DNA of 18,069 nt from JAXDLK01 sp034666665 (lineage in GTDB: Bacteria; Desulfobacterota; Binatia; JACPRU01), in assembly GCA_034666665.1 (NCBI GenBank), contig JAXDLK010000243.1, forward strand, positions 1-18,069. Direction: 5' to 3'. Positions 6,684-14,835 of the stretch are shown one piece after another. A program made the position numbers and the translations under genes. Within the stretch, counting starts at the first letter, position 1, and each line of letters begins with the position of its first letter. A model generated the notes under the pieces. The model saw only the letters and a program-made list of their open reading frames with translations. It did not search any database and was not told the DNA's origin.

Positions 6684-8300
6684 TCACCCCTGGCGGGCGG
6701 CGGCTTCGCGCTCCTCGGCCCGGCGGCGATCCTTGTAGAGCTTGAAGTCGATCGAATCGACGAGCGCCTGCCAGCTGGCCTCGATGACGTTCTGCGAAAC
6801 GCCGACCGTTCCCCACCGGTCGTCGTCGTCCCCCGATTCCACCAGCACCCGCACCTTCGCTCCCGTCCCGTCCATGCCTGCGAGCACGCGCACCTTGTAG
6901 TCGAGCAGCCGCACGTGCGCGATCTCGGGGTAGAACTTCGTCAGCGCCTTGCGAAGCGCGCGATCGAGGGCGTGCACCGGCCCCGTCCCGGTGGCGGCAG
7001 TGTGCTCGATGCGGCCGTCGGGCGACTCGATCATGATTGTCGCCTCGGACAGCGGCGGCTCCGAGGCGGTTCGCTTCTCGTCGATGACGCGGAAGCCGAT
7101 CAGACGATAGAAGCGGAGCTCCTCGCCGAGCGCGCGCTTCATCAAGAGCTCGAACGATGCTTCCGCGCCTTCGTACTGGTAGCCGGCGTTCTCGAGCTCC
7201 TTCAGCTCCGTCAGCACCGCCTGCACCTTGGGATCCTTGGAATCGAGCCGCAGCCCGAATTCCTCCGCCTTGTGCAGCACGTTGCCGCGGCCGGCGAGGT
7301 CCGAGATCAGCACCCGCTGCGAATTGCCGACCGACTCCGGGTCGACGTGCTCGTAGGTGAGACGGTTCTTGCGGACGGCGGCGACGTGAACGCCGCCCTT
7401 GTGCGCGAAGGCGCTCTGTCCGACGTACGGCTGGTTCTTCCGCGGCGTCAGGTTCGCGAGCTCGTCGACGAAGTGCGCCAGCTCGGTCAGCCGGCGGACG
7501 GCGTCCGCGCCGATCGTCCGCTGCCCCATCTTGAGCTCGAGGTCGGCGATGATCGAGATCAAGTTCGCGTTGCCGCAGCGCTCGCCGACGCCGTTGATCG
7601 TGCCTTGCACGTGCACCGCACCGGCCTCGATCGCGGCCAGCGAGTTCGCCACCGCGAGATCGCAGTCGTTGTGACAGTGGATCCCGAGCGGCTTGGAGAC
7701 GGCGCCGGCCGCTTCTCTGGTGGCGCCGGCGATCAGCGACGGCAGGTTGCCGCCGTTGGTGTCGCAGAGAACCACCACGTCGGCGCCGCCGTCCGCCGCC
7801 GCGCGCAGACAGTCGAGGGCGAACGTCGGGTTCGCCCGGTAGCCGTCGAAGAAGTGCTCGGCGTCGAACACCACCTCCGACGCGTGACGCTTGAGGAACT
7901 CCACCGAATCGCGGATGACCTCGAGGTTCTGCTCGAGCGTGATCGCCAGGTCCTCGGTGACGTGCAGGTCCCAGGTCTTCCCGAATATGGTGATCACCGG
8001 CGTTTCCGATTCCACGAGCTTCCGGAGGTTCAGATCGTTCGCCGCCGCCGCATTCGCGCGCCGAGTCATGCCGAAGGCGGCGATGCGCGCGTGGCGCAGG
8101 CGGAGCTTCCGAGCTTCGCGGAAGAACTCCTCGTCCCGTGGGTTCGACCCCGGCCAGCCGCCCTCGACGTAGTCGAATCCGAGATCGTCGAGGCGCTCCG
8201 CGATGCGAAGCTTGTCGGCGAGCGTGAGCGACACGTCCTCGCCCTGGCAGCCGTCCCGGAGCGTGGTGTCGTAGATGCGGATCCGCCGCACGCCGGTCAC
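6684..8300 (-). CDS. cimA: (R)-citramalate synthase, CimA type
   Basis: CimA condenses pyruvate with acetyl-CoA to (R)-citramalate, opening a threonine-independent route to 2-oxobutyrate and isoleucine. The 538-residue protein has the DRE-TIM metallolyase motifs DTTLRDG (11-17), IHCHND (207-212), NGVGERCGNAN (236-246) and HKGGVH (300-305), then a LeuA-type regulatory domain at about 400-525. The motif YVEGGWPGSNPRDEEFF (44-60) and the overall length mark the CimA branch rather than 2-isopropylmalate or homocitrate synthases. The start is GTG at 8300, in a 4-base GTGA overlap with lysC, which predicts translational coupling of two amino-acid genes. The C-terminal domain would be expected to bind isoleucine for feedback control; that is family knowledge, not visible here. 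cysE follows after 16 bp. Confidence 0.94.
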   Translation of the reverse strand: MTGVRRIRIYDTTLRDGCQGEDVSLTLADKLRIAERLDDLGFDYVEGGWPGSNPRDEEFFREARKLRLRHARIAAFGMTRRANAAAANDLNLRKLVESETPVITIFGKTWDLHVTEDLAITLEQNLEVIRDSVEFLKRHASEVVFDAEHFFDGYRANPTFALDCLRAAADGGADVVVLCDTNGGNLPSLIAGATREAAGAVSKPLGIHCHNDCDLAVANSLAAIEAGAVHVQGTINGVGERCGNANLISIIADLELKMGQRTIGADAVRRLTELAHFVDELANLTPRKNQPYVGQSAFAHKGGVHVAAVRKNRLTYEHVDPESVGNSQRVLISDLAGRGNVLHKAEEFGLRLDSKDPKVQAVLTELKELENAGYQYEGAEASFELLMKRALGEELRFYRLIGFRVIDEKRTASEPPLSEATIMIESPDGRIEHTAATGTGPVHALDRALRKALTKFYPEIAHVRLLDYKVRVLAGMDGTGAKVRVLVESGDDDDRWGTVGVSQNVIEASWQALVDSIDFKLYKDRRRAEEREAAARQG

Positions 8301-9550
8301 GTCGAGAGCTCCTTCGGCGAGTCCTGGGCGACAGGCCGGTCGCCGTCGAGGAATGCCCCGTGCAGCGCGCGCACCGCCAGCTCCGTGTACTTCTCGTGGA
8401 TCACCACCGAGATCTTGATCTCCGAGGTGGAGATCATCTGGATGTTGATGCCCTCGGCGGCGAGCACGTCGAACATGCGCGCCGCGACGCCGGCGTGGCT
8501 GCGCATGCCGACGCCGACGATGGATACCTTGGCCACCTCCGCGTCGGCGGCGATGCCCTCGAGGCCGAGACCGGTCGCTCGCTCGCGTACGATGGCCATC
8601 GCTCGCTCGCGATCCCCGCGCGGCACCGTGAACGTCAAATCCGTGCGGCCGTCCTCGGACGCGTTCTGGATGATCATGTCGACGACGATGCCGGATTCCG
8701 CGATCGGTCCGAAGATGCGCGCGGCGAGGCCGGGGCGGTCCGGTACGCGCAGCAGGGTGATCTTGGCCTGATCCCGATCGTGTGCAATCCCGGAAACCAG
8801 CACGTCCTCCATCGACTTCTCCTCTCCGGTGAGCAGCGTGCCGGTGGCCTCGGTGAAGCTCGAGCGTACGTGCACCGGCACGCGGTAGCGCTTCGCGAAG
8901 TCCACCGAGCGGATCTGCAGCACCTTCGCCCCGAGGCTCGCGAGCTCGAGCATCTCGTCGTACGACACCCGCTCGAGCTTGCGCGCGTGCGGCACGATCC
9001 GCGGATCCGCGGTGAAGACCCCTTCGACGTCGGTGAAGATCTCGCAGAGGTCGGCGGAGAGCGCCGCCGCGAGCGCCACCCCGGTCGTGTCCGAGCCCCC
9101 GCGGCCGAGCGTCGTGATGGCGTCGTTCGCGTCGACGCCCTGGAAGCCGGCGACCACCGCGATCGCCCCGCCGTCGACCGCGGCCGTCAGGCGGTGCTTG
9201 TCGATGCTGCGGATGCGAGCGCGCCCGAACGCCGAATCGGTCGAGATCCTCACCTGGTGACCGAGGAACGACAGCGCCGTCAGCCCGAGGTCGAGAAGCG
9301 CCAGCGTCAAGAGCGCGGTCGAGACCTGCTCGCCGCTCGCGACCAGCACGTCGGTCTCGCGCTCGCGCGGATCGCGTGCAACCTCGCGAGCGAGGCCGAG
9401 CAGCCGGTTCGTCTCTCCGGCCATCGCCGAGACGACCACCACCAGGCGATGGCCCTCGGCGTGATACCGCGCGATCCGCTTGGCTACCTCGCGGATGCGC
9501 TCGATCGAGCCGACCGAGGTGCCGCCGTACTTTTGCACGATCAGCGCCAC
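8297..9550 (-). CDS. lysC: Aspartate kinase
   Basis: Aspartate kinase phosphorylates L-aspartate with ATP and opens the pathway to lysine (and diaminopimelate for the cell wall), methionine and threonine. The 417-residue monofunctional enzyme has the kinase motifs KYGGTS (7-12), GRGGSD (149-154) and TDVEGVFTADPR (173-184). Two ACT domains follow (about 263-335 and 343-405), as in the lysine/threonine-regulated class. No homoserine dehydrogenase domain is fused. The start is GTG at 9550, seven bases after the tsaE stop; a GGTGAGG stretch overlapping that stop is a good ribosome binding site. In some relatives an internal start makes a separate ACT-only beta subunit; I cannot tell whether that happens here. 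It overlaps cimA by four bases. Confidence 0.96.
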   Translation of the reverse strand: MALIVQKYGGTSVGSIERIREVAKRIARYHAEGHRLVVVVSAMAGETNRLLGLAREVARDPRERETDVLVASGEQVSTALLTLALLDLGLTALSFLGHQVRISTDSAFGRARIRSIDKHRLTAAVDGGAIAVVAGFQGVDANDAITTLGRGGSDTTGVALAAALSADLCEIFTDVEGVFTADPRIVPHARKLERVSYDEMLELASLGAKVLQIRSVDFAKRYRVPVHVRSSFTEATGTLLTGEEKSMEDVLVSGIAHDRDQAKITLLRVPDRPGLAARIFGPIAESGIVVDMIIQNASEDGRTDLTFTVPRGDRERAMAIVRERATGLGLEGIAADAEVAKVSIVGVGMRSHAGVAARMFDVLAAEGINIQMISTSEIKISVVIHEKYTELAVRALHGAFLDGDRPVAQDSPKELST

Positions 9551-9557
9551 CGGTGCC

Positions 9558-10052
9558 TCACCCGCGGATTCCGCCGGCCGCAGCCTCGATGTCGCCGAGG
9601 AGCGCGAACGACCCCTCCTCCAGCGCCTCGATCCGAATGCTTCTCCGCTCCTCGCCCTCCACGGCGATCGCGACGTGCAGGGTCGCGATCGTGCCGCCGC
9701 TCCGCGCGAGCTTCTCGTACCATTCGATCACCGTGACGCCGTGCGAGGCGACGTACTCGTCGAGTCCGATCTCGTGCGCATCCTCGGGCGAGATCGGATC
9801 CGCCAGGCGAAAGAGGTCGACGTGGTTGAGATGCAAGCGTCCGGTGTGCTCGGCCACCAGGGTGAAGGTCGGACTATAGACGAGGTCCGGATCGATATCG
9901 AGGCCGACGGCGATGCCGCGCACCAGGCACGTCTTCCCTGCCCCGAGGTCCCCGTCCAGACCGATCACCTCGCCCCCGGCGAGGATTCGTCCGATCGCCT
10001 CGCCCAAGCGGTGGGTATCCGCGGGCGAAGAACTCTGGATCTCCAGCGTCAT
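9558..10052 (-). CDS. tsaE: tRNA threonylcarbamoyladenosine biosynthesis ATPase TsaE
   Basis: TsaE is the small P-loop ATPase that works with TsaB and TsaD to place threonylcarbamoyl on A37 of ANN-decoding tRNAs. The 164-residue protein carries the Walker A GDLGAGKT (34-41), the SPTFTLV switch segment (60-66), NHVDLFRL (76-83) and VIEWYEKL (108-115), which corresponds to the family VIEWPERL motif. The length is normal. ATG at 10052 is chosen because it overlaps the nnr stop as ATGA and precedes the P-loop by the usual distance; the open frame upstream lies inside nnr and has no homology to the family. The neighbour pair nnr-tsaE is common across bacteria. No tsaB or tsaD is in the window. Confidence 0.95.
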   Translation of the reverse strand: MTLEIQSSSPADTHRLGEAIGRILAGGEVIGLDGDLGAGKTCLVRGIAVGLDIDPDLVYSPTFTLVAEHTGRLHLNHVDLFRLADPISPEDAHEIGLDEYVASHGVTVIEWYEKLARSGGTIATLHVAIAVEGEERRSIRIEALEEGSFALLGDIEAAAGGIRG

Positions 10053-11680
10053 CGGCGGTCCGCCCGGTGATCGGCCCCGAACAAACGATCTTGGAGGGCT
10101 GCAAGAGCTGACGGAAGCTCGTCGACGACGTCGGAGGCGAGGATTCCGGCGGCGCCGGAGCGGGCGGCGACGCGGTCTCCCGCGTGCCCGTGCCAGAAGA
10201 CGGCAGCTTCCGCGGCTTCGCGCGCCTCGAGGCCCTGCGCGAGCGCCGCGCCGATGATGCCGGCGAGCGCGTCGCCCATCCCGCCGCTGGCCATGCCCGG
10301 ATTGCCAGTCGGATTGATGCCGACCCGCCCGTCCGGTGATGCCACCAGCGTGCGAGCGCCCTTCAGCACCACGGTCACCTTCGAGGCTACGGCGAACGAG
10401 CGCGCGCACGCCACCCGGTCTCGCTGCACGTCAGCGGTGGAGCCGTCGATCAGCCGCGCCATCTCGCCGGGATGTGGCGTGAGCACGACGTCGGCTTTTC
10501 TCCCGCGCAGCCATTCGAGATGGCCGGCGACGGCGTTCAAGCCGTCGGCATCGATGACCAGCGGTGCCGCGCTCGCGCCGATCAGCCACCGCGCGAGGCG
10601 GCGGGACGCGGCGGAGAGTCCGATGCCGGGTCCGTAGACGACCGCATCCTTGCCCGCGAGCAGGCGGCCGATCGCGGCCTCTCCACGACGGGAGAAGTCG
10701 ATCGCACCGTCGCTTTGCGGCAGCGCTTCGGTCATCAGCTCGGGACAGTAGATCGCCGCGGCGCCGAGATCCGGCGAGGGGGAAGCGAGCGTCACCAGGC
10801 CGGCGCCGGCACGGAGCGCGGCACGGCCCGACAGCAGGCCGGCTCCCGTCTTGCCTCGCGCGCCGGCGATCACCAGCGCGTGCCCGTACGTCCCCTTGTG
10901 CGAGTCCGGAAAGCGCGGCGGGAGCGCGGACGCGACGGTCTCGGCCGTGATCAGATGTTGCCGCGGGCTCACCGCGGCAACCGCTTCCGGTGCGACGCCG
11001 ATGTCGACGACGGCGACCTCGCCCGCGTACGATGCACCGGGCTCGATCAGCAGCCCGACCTTGGGAAACGCGAACGTTGCGGTCACCGTCGCCTCCACGG
11101 CGCCGCCGAGCGGCCGACCGCGATCCGCGTCGAGCCCGGACGGCACGTCGACCGCGAGGATCGGGCACGGCGCGGCGTTGATCGTGTCGATGATCGCGAG
11201 CGAGCGCCCGTCGAGCTCACCGCGGAGGCCGGTTCCGTAGAGGCCGTCGACGACGACTCCGGCGGCGGAGGCCGCGTCGGCGAGGGCGACGAGTCCGGCG
11301 CGGTGGAGCTCGTGCACCCGCTGGCCACCGCGCTCGAGCCGGCGGAGGTTCGCCGCCGCGTCTCCGCGGAGAGCGCTCCGCTCGGCGGCGAGGAATACGG
11401 TCGCGCGCACTCGCCGCTTGCGGAGGAGCCGCGCCATCACCAGGGCATCGCCGCCGTTGTTGCCCTTGCCGGCAACCAGGACCACACCCGACCGGAGCGC
11501 GGTCGCAAACCTCTCGACGAGGACGTCGACGGCGCCCGAGCCGGCTCGCTCCATCAGCACCGCTCCGGGAACGCCATAGCGATCGATCGTCAGCCGATCG
11601 ATCGCCCGCATCTCGTCGCCGGTGACGGCGAGGAGCGACGGCGGAGTGGCCCCGTTCGACCGGGACCTCCGGGCACTCAC
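10049..11680 (-). CDS. nnr: Bifunctional NAD(P)H-hydrate epimerase / dehydratase
   Basis: This enzyme repairs hydrated NADH and NADPH: the N-terminal domain (YjeF_N, NnrE) epimerises the R and S hydrates and the C-terminal ribokinase-like domain (NnrD) dehydrates the S form using ADP or ATP. In the 543-residue protein the epimerase domain covers about 15-235, with KGNNGGDALVMARLL (72-86) and DVPSGLDAD (178-186). The dehydratase domain covers about 245-530, with HKGTYGHALVIAGARGKTGA (261-280), TPHPGEM (401-407) and the nucleotide/catalytic segment GGMGDALAG (466-474). The start is GTG at 11680, a 4-base overlap with pdxJ (GTGA). The first 15 residues are basic and poorly conserved, so a slightly later start is possible. 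tsaE follows with an ATGA overlap. In related genomes acpS often lies before this gene, but it is absent here. Confidence 0.95.
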   Translation of the reverse strand: MSARRSRSNGATPPSLLAVTGDEMRAIDRLTIDRYGVPGAVLMERAGSGAVDVLVERFATALRSGVVLVAGKGNNGGDALVMARLLRKRRVRATVFLAAERSALRGDAAANLRRLERGGQRVHELHRAGLVALADAASAAGVVVDGLYGTGLRGELDGRSLAIIDTINAAPCPILAVDVPSGLDADRGRPLGGAVEATVTATFAFPKVGLLIEPGASYAGEVAVVDIGVAPEAVAAVSPRQHLITAETVASALPPRFPDSHKGTYGHALVIAGARGKTGAGLLSGRAALRAGAGLVTLASPSPDLGAAAIYCPELMTEALPQSDGAIDFSRRGEAAIGRLLAGKDAVVYGPGIGLSAASRRLARWLIGASAAPLVIDADGLNAVAGHLEWLRGRKADVVLTPHPGEMARLIDGSTADVQRDRVACARSFAVASKVTVVLKGARTLVASPDGRVGINPTGNPGMASGGMGDALAGIIGAALAQGLEAREAAEAAVFWHGHAGDRVAARSGAAGILASDVVDELPSALAALQDRLFGADHRADRR

Positions 11681-12429
11681 CCCGCGTCCCGGGCCCGGTC
11701 GAGCCGCTCGCGCATCTCCCGTACCGCGGCGGAGATCCCGACCAGGACCGCCCGGGCGACGATCGAGTGTCCGATGTTGAGCTCGACCATCTCGGGCAGT
11801 GCCGCGACGGCTTCCACGTTGTCCAGGCGGAGGCCGTGCCCGCCGTTCACCCGCAGGCCCGCCGTCCGCGCAAGCGTCGACGCCGCCGCGATTCGCCCGA
11901 GCTCCCGCCCGGCATCGGCGCCTTCGGCGTCGGAGTAGGTGCCGGTGTGGAGCTCGACGAAGTCGGCGCCGACGTCCGCCGACGCCTCGACCTGTCGCGC
12001 GTCCGGGTCGATGAAGAGGCTGACGCGGATGCCGGCTCCCTGGAGACGCTTCACTCCTTCGCGCAAGATCGCGCGCTGGGCCGCGACGTCCAGACCTCCT
12101 TCCGTGGTCAGCTCCTCCCGCCGCTCCGGCACCAGACAGACGTCGTGCGGGCGCACCGCCAGCGCCTTGCCGACCATCGCCGCGGTGGCCGCCATCTCCA
12201 GGTTCAACTTGCGAACACGGGAACGCAGCCGTTCGACGTCGTGGTCCTGGATGTGCCGGCGGTCTTCCCGCAGATGAACGGTGATGCCATCCGCTCCCGC
12301 CTCCTCGGCGATCCGCGCCGCCTCCACGGGATCGGGATACGTCGTCCGCCGTGCCTGGCGGATCGTCGCCACGTGATCGACGTTGACGCCGAGCAGCACG
12401 CGGCGTCCCGTTGCCGGCGCTCCGCTCAT
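11677..12429 (-). CDS. pdxJ: Pyridoxine 5'-phosphate synthase
   Basis: PdxJ closes the pyridine ring of vitamin B6 by joining 3-amino-2-oxopropyl phosphate with 1-deoxy-D-xylulose 5-phosphate. The 250-residue TIM-barrel protein shows the family motifs GVNVDHVATIRQAR (14-27), HLREDRRHI (52-60), the CLVPERREELTTEGGLDV stretch (98-115), ELHTGTYSDA, and GLRVNGGHGL near the C-terminus. The length is usual for the family. ATG at 12429 lies 10 bp after the glmM stop; no strong ribosome binding site is visible, so reinitiation from glmM is plausible. The stop overlaps the nnr start. Its presence implies the DXP-dependent B6 route rather than the PdxST route. Confidence 0.96.
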   Translation of the reverse strand: MSGAPATGRRVLLGVNVDHVATIRQARRTTYPDPVEAARIAEEAGADGITVHLREDRRHIQDHDVERLRSRVRKLNLEMAATAAMVGKALAVRPHDVCLVPERREELTTEGGLDVAAQRAILREGVKRLQGAGIRVSLFIDPDARQVEASADVGADFVELHTGTYSDAEGADAGRELGRIAAASTLARTAGLRVNGGHGLRLDNVEAVAALPEMVELNIGHSIVARAVLVGISAAVREMRERLDRARDAG

Positions 12430-12439
12430 CGGAGCCGGA

Positions 12440-13828
12440 TCACGTCGCGCCGATCTCGCGCTCGACGGCGGCGGCGATGTCGCCGGCGAGCTTGCGGATC
12501 ACGTCCGAGTTCTCGCCTTCGACCATGACGCGGGCGAGCGACTCGGTCCCGGAATAGCGAAAGAGCACCCGGCCGCGCGCCTTGAGCGCTTCCTCGGCCG
12601 CGCGGATCGATTTCACGACCGCGGGCATGCGGTCCATCTCTCGTTTCTCCGAGACCTTCACGTTCAGCAGGACCTGCGGGTACCGCGTCATCACCTTGCG
12701 GAGCTCCGACAGCGGGCGGCCACCGTCGGCGACCAGCGCGAGGACGAAGAGCGCCGAGATCAACCCGTCCCCGGTGGTGGTGTGGTCGAGGAAGACGACG
12801 TGGCCGGACTGCTCGCCGCCCAGGTTGTACCCTCCGCGGACCATCTCCTCGACGACGTAGCGGTCGCCGACGGGCGTCTTCACCACCCGCCCGCCGAGCT
12901 CCTCGATCGCACGGTCGAGTCCGAGGTTGCCCATCACCGTGGTCACCACGGTGCGCTCGTGAAGCGAGTCGCAGCGCAGCATCTCGCGCGCCGCCATCGC
13001 CAGGATCTCGTCGCCGTCGACGACCTCTCCCGTCTCGTCGACCAGCATGGCGCGGTCGCCGTCGCCGTCGAGCGCGATGCCGACGTGGCTGCCGCTCGCG
13101 AACACCGCCCGCGCGAGCGCCTCCGGATGCACCGCGCCGCACTCGTCGTTGATGTTCTCGCCGTCGGGGTCGACGCCGATCTTCACCACGGACGCGCCGA
13201 GCTCCTCGAGTACCTCCGGCGCCACGCGGTAGGCGGCGCCATTGGCGCAATCGACGACGACGCGGAGACCGTCGAGCGTCAGGTGCTTCGGGAACGTGTT
13301 CTTGACGAACACGTTGTAGCGACCGCCCGCGTCGTCCACGCGATACGCCTTGCCGATCTCGGTGGCGGTCGGCCGCAGGTGGTCGATCTGATCGTCCTCC
13401 AGCACCAGCCGCTCGATCTCGAGCTCCACGTCGTCGGGCAGCTTGAAGCCGGTGTGCGCGAAGAACTTGATGCCGTTGTCCTGGAAGGCGTTGTGGGACG
13501 CCGAGATCACGGCGCCGGCGTCGGCTCGCAGCGACCGCGTGAGAAAGGCGATCCCCGGCGTCGGCAGCGGCCCGACGAGCAGCACGTCGACGCCCATCGA
13601 GCAGATCCCCGAAGCCATCGCCTGCTCGAGCATGTAGCCGGACAGGCGAGTGTCCTTGCCGATCAGGATCTTGTGCCGGCGCGCCTCGCGCTTGAAGACG
13701 TGGGCCACCGCGCGGCCGAGCTGGAGGGCGATCTCCGACGTCATCGGATGAATGTTCGCGACCCCGCGGATGCCGTCGGTGCCGAAGAGCTTCCGCCGGT
13801 CTCCGTTTCCCTTCGAGAGAGCCTTCAT
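12440..13828 (-). CDS. glmM: Phosphoglucosamine mutase
   Basis: GlmM converts glucosamine-6-phosphate to glucosamine-1-phosphate on the way to UDP-GlcNAc for peptidoglycan and lipopolysaccharide. The 462-residue protein has KLFGTDGIRG (13-22), the phosphoserine loop ISASHNAFQDNGIKFF with catalytic Ser111, the metal-binding loop DGDGDRA, the sugar-binding GGEQSGHVV, and the C-terminal phosphate loop RYSGTES. In most GlmM proteins the last loop reads SGTEP, so Ser replaces Pro here. ATG at 13828 is chosen over longer in-frame starts because it lies 13 bp after the cdaR stop, with GAGGTGG as a ribosome binding site overlapping that stop. The cdaA-cdaR-glmM order is a conserved module; in Firmicutes GlmM binds and inhibits CdaA. 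pdxJ follows after 10 bp. Confidence 0.96.
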   Translation of the reverse strand: MKALSKGNGDRRKLFGTDGIRGVANIHPMTSEIALQLGRAVAHVFKREARRHKILIGKDTRLSGYMLEQAMASGICSMGVDVLLVGPLPTPGIAFLTRSLRADAGAVISASHNAFQDNGIKFFAHTGFKLPDDVELEIERLVLEDDQIDHLRPTATEIGKAYRVDDAGGRYNVFVKNTFPKHLTLDGLRVVVDCANGAAYRVAPEVLEELGASVVKIGVDPDGENINDECGAVHPEALARAVFASGSHVGIALDGDGDRAMLVDETGEVVDGDEILAMAAREMLRCDSLHERTVVTTVMGNLGLDRAIEELGGRVVKTPVGDRYVVEEMVRGGYNLGGEQSGHVVFLDHTTTGDGLISALFVLALVADGGRPLSELRKVMTRYPQVLLNVKVSEKREMDRMPAVVKSIRAAEEALKARGRVLFRYSGTESLARVMVEGENSDVIRKLAGDIAAAVEREIGAT

Positions 13829-13841
13829 CGCCGTTTCCACC

Positions 13842-14813
13842 TCACGTTCCCGCGCTGTCCCCCGCCTCGGCCGCCGGCTTCGGCAAGAGCTCGAGCGCAA
13901 CCTCCGAAGGTCGAATCTGAACCACGTCGAGACCTTCGGGCAATACCAGTTGTACCGGAAGATCGTGATTTCCCGTCGCCAGACCGGCGGCATCGACGTA
14001 GGCGTCGAGCGTACCTCCCTTGATCTCGCGGAGGATCCGCTCCGGTCCCGAGAGCACGATGTCCGCCTGCCGATCCTTCAGCCGGTACGGCACGTCTGCG
14101 TGACGCACGCCGATCTTGACGTCGCGAAACTCCTGCCGCCCGACGATCTCCTCGAGGCGCACGCGAACGTTCACGCGATCGGGCGCGACGCGTGTGTACT
14201 CGCCGCCCCCTTGCAGCACGACCACCTTTTCGAAGGCGCCGCTCTTCGGGATCAGGTACACGGGCTGCGTGCTTACGTGATCCCAGGTCTTCACCTGCGC
14301 TTCCGGCCCGCTGACGCGCACGAACGGCGGCTGCACGTCGGTGCCGGTCACGCGGAAGCCGCGCGGCACCGCTTCCGCGAAATCCACGACGACGGGCAGC
14401 TCCTTCTCCGCGAGCGGCTCCACCTTCAGCGACACCTGGGAGGGGCTCAAGCGGATCACGCGAACGCTGCGCGGAAGCGCGAGCATGTCCGCTTCGATGC
14501 GGAAGCTCGATTCACCGGTCCGTACCGTCGCGAGATCGAGCCGGAAGATCTCGTCGCGCCCGTCGATCGTGCCGAGGAGCGTGCTCGGTCCTTTCAGGCG
14601 CACGTCCACGGAATCCGGGACCGGGCTCGTGACGATCAGCTTCGGCGTCAAGTTGCGGAGCTCGAGGGGCACGACGAGCGTCTTCTCCGCGTCGCGCTCG
14701 CCGAAGTTCACGAACGCCCAGAGGCCGACCGCGAACGCGAGCGAGAAGAACTTGAGCGGCCAGTTCCGCTGAATCGCCCGCCAGAGCGCCCGCACGTCGA
14801 GCCGTCGAATCAT
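13842..14813 (-). CDS. cdaR: YbbR-domain membrane protein, CdaR-type partner of diadenylate cyclase
   Basis: CdaR proteins are membrane-anchored and modulate the diadenylate cyclase CdaA, with which they are co-encoded. The 323-residue protein has a short basic cytoplasmic start, one membrane segment (about 18-37, LKFFSLAFAVGLWAFVNFG) and a long extracytoplasmic beta-rich region. That region holds YbbR-like repeats of about 80-90 residues, visible as recurring units such as VRLKGP, VRVSGPEAQV and IVLSGPERIL. The tail (EAGDSAGT) is short and disordered-looking. ATG at 14813 lies 22 bp after the cdaA stop. The call rests on the membrane segment, the repeat pattern and the position between cdaA and glmM. 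Whether it activates or inhibits CdaA in this organism cannot be read from sequence. Confidence 0.88.
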   Translation of the reverse strand: MIRRLDVRALWRAIQRNWPLKFFSLAFAVGLWAFVNFGERDAEKTLVVPLELRNLTPKLIVTSPVPDSVDVRLKGPSTLLGTIDGRDEIFRLDLATVRTGESSFRIEADMLALPRSVRVIRLSPSQVSLKVEPLAEKELPVVVDFAEAVPRGFRVTGTDVQPPFVRVSGPEAQVKTWDHVSTQPVYLIPKSGAFEKVVVLQGGGEYTRVAPDRVNVRVRLEEIVGRQEFRDVKIGVRHADVPYRLKDRQADIVLSGPERILREIKGGTLDAYVDAAGLATGNHDLPVQLVLPEGLDVVQIRPSEVALELLPKPAAEAGDSAGT

Positions 14814-14835
14814 GCGCGTCGGAAGCCTCGAACGG

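Noticed and set aside
8576..8608. Repeated GCTCGCTCGCG flanking GATGGCCATC
   Set aside because: It falls inside lysC and is explained by two RERA codon runs around MAIV; GC-rich codon choice accounts for it.
6531..8771. Very long open frame on the + strand opposite cimA and the ends of cysE and lysC
   Set aside because: It crosses three genes that have clear catalytic motifs on the other strand; composition looks like a codon-bias shadow and no motif is seen.
12383..14023. Long open frame on the + strand opposite glmM and parts of pdxJ and cdaR
   Set aside because: His/Asp/Arg-rich shadow of well-conserved genes; no recognisable domain or ribosome binding site.
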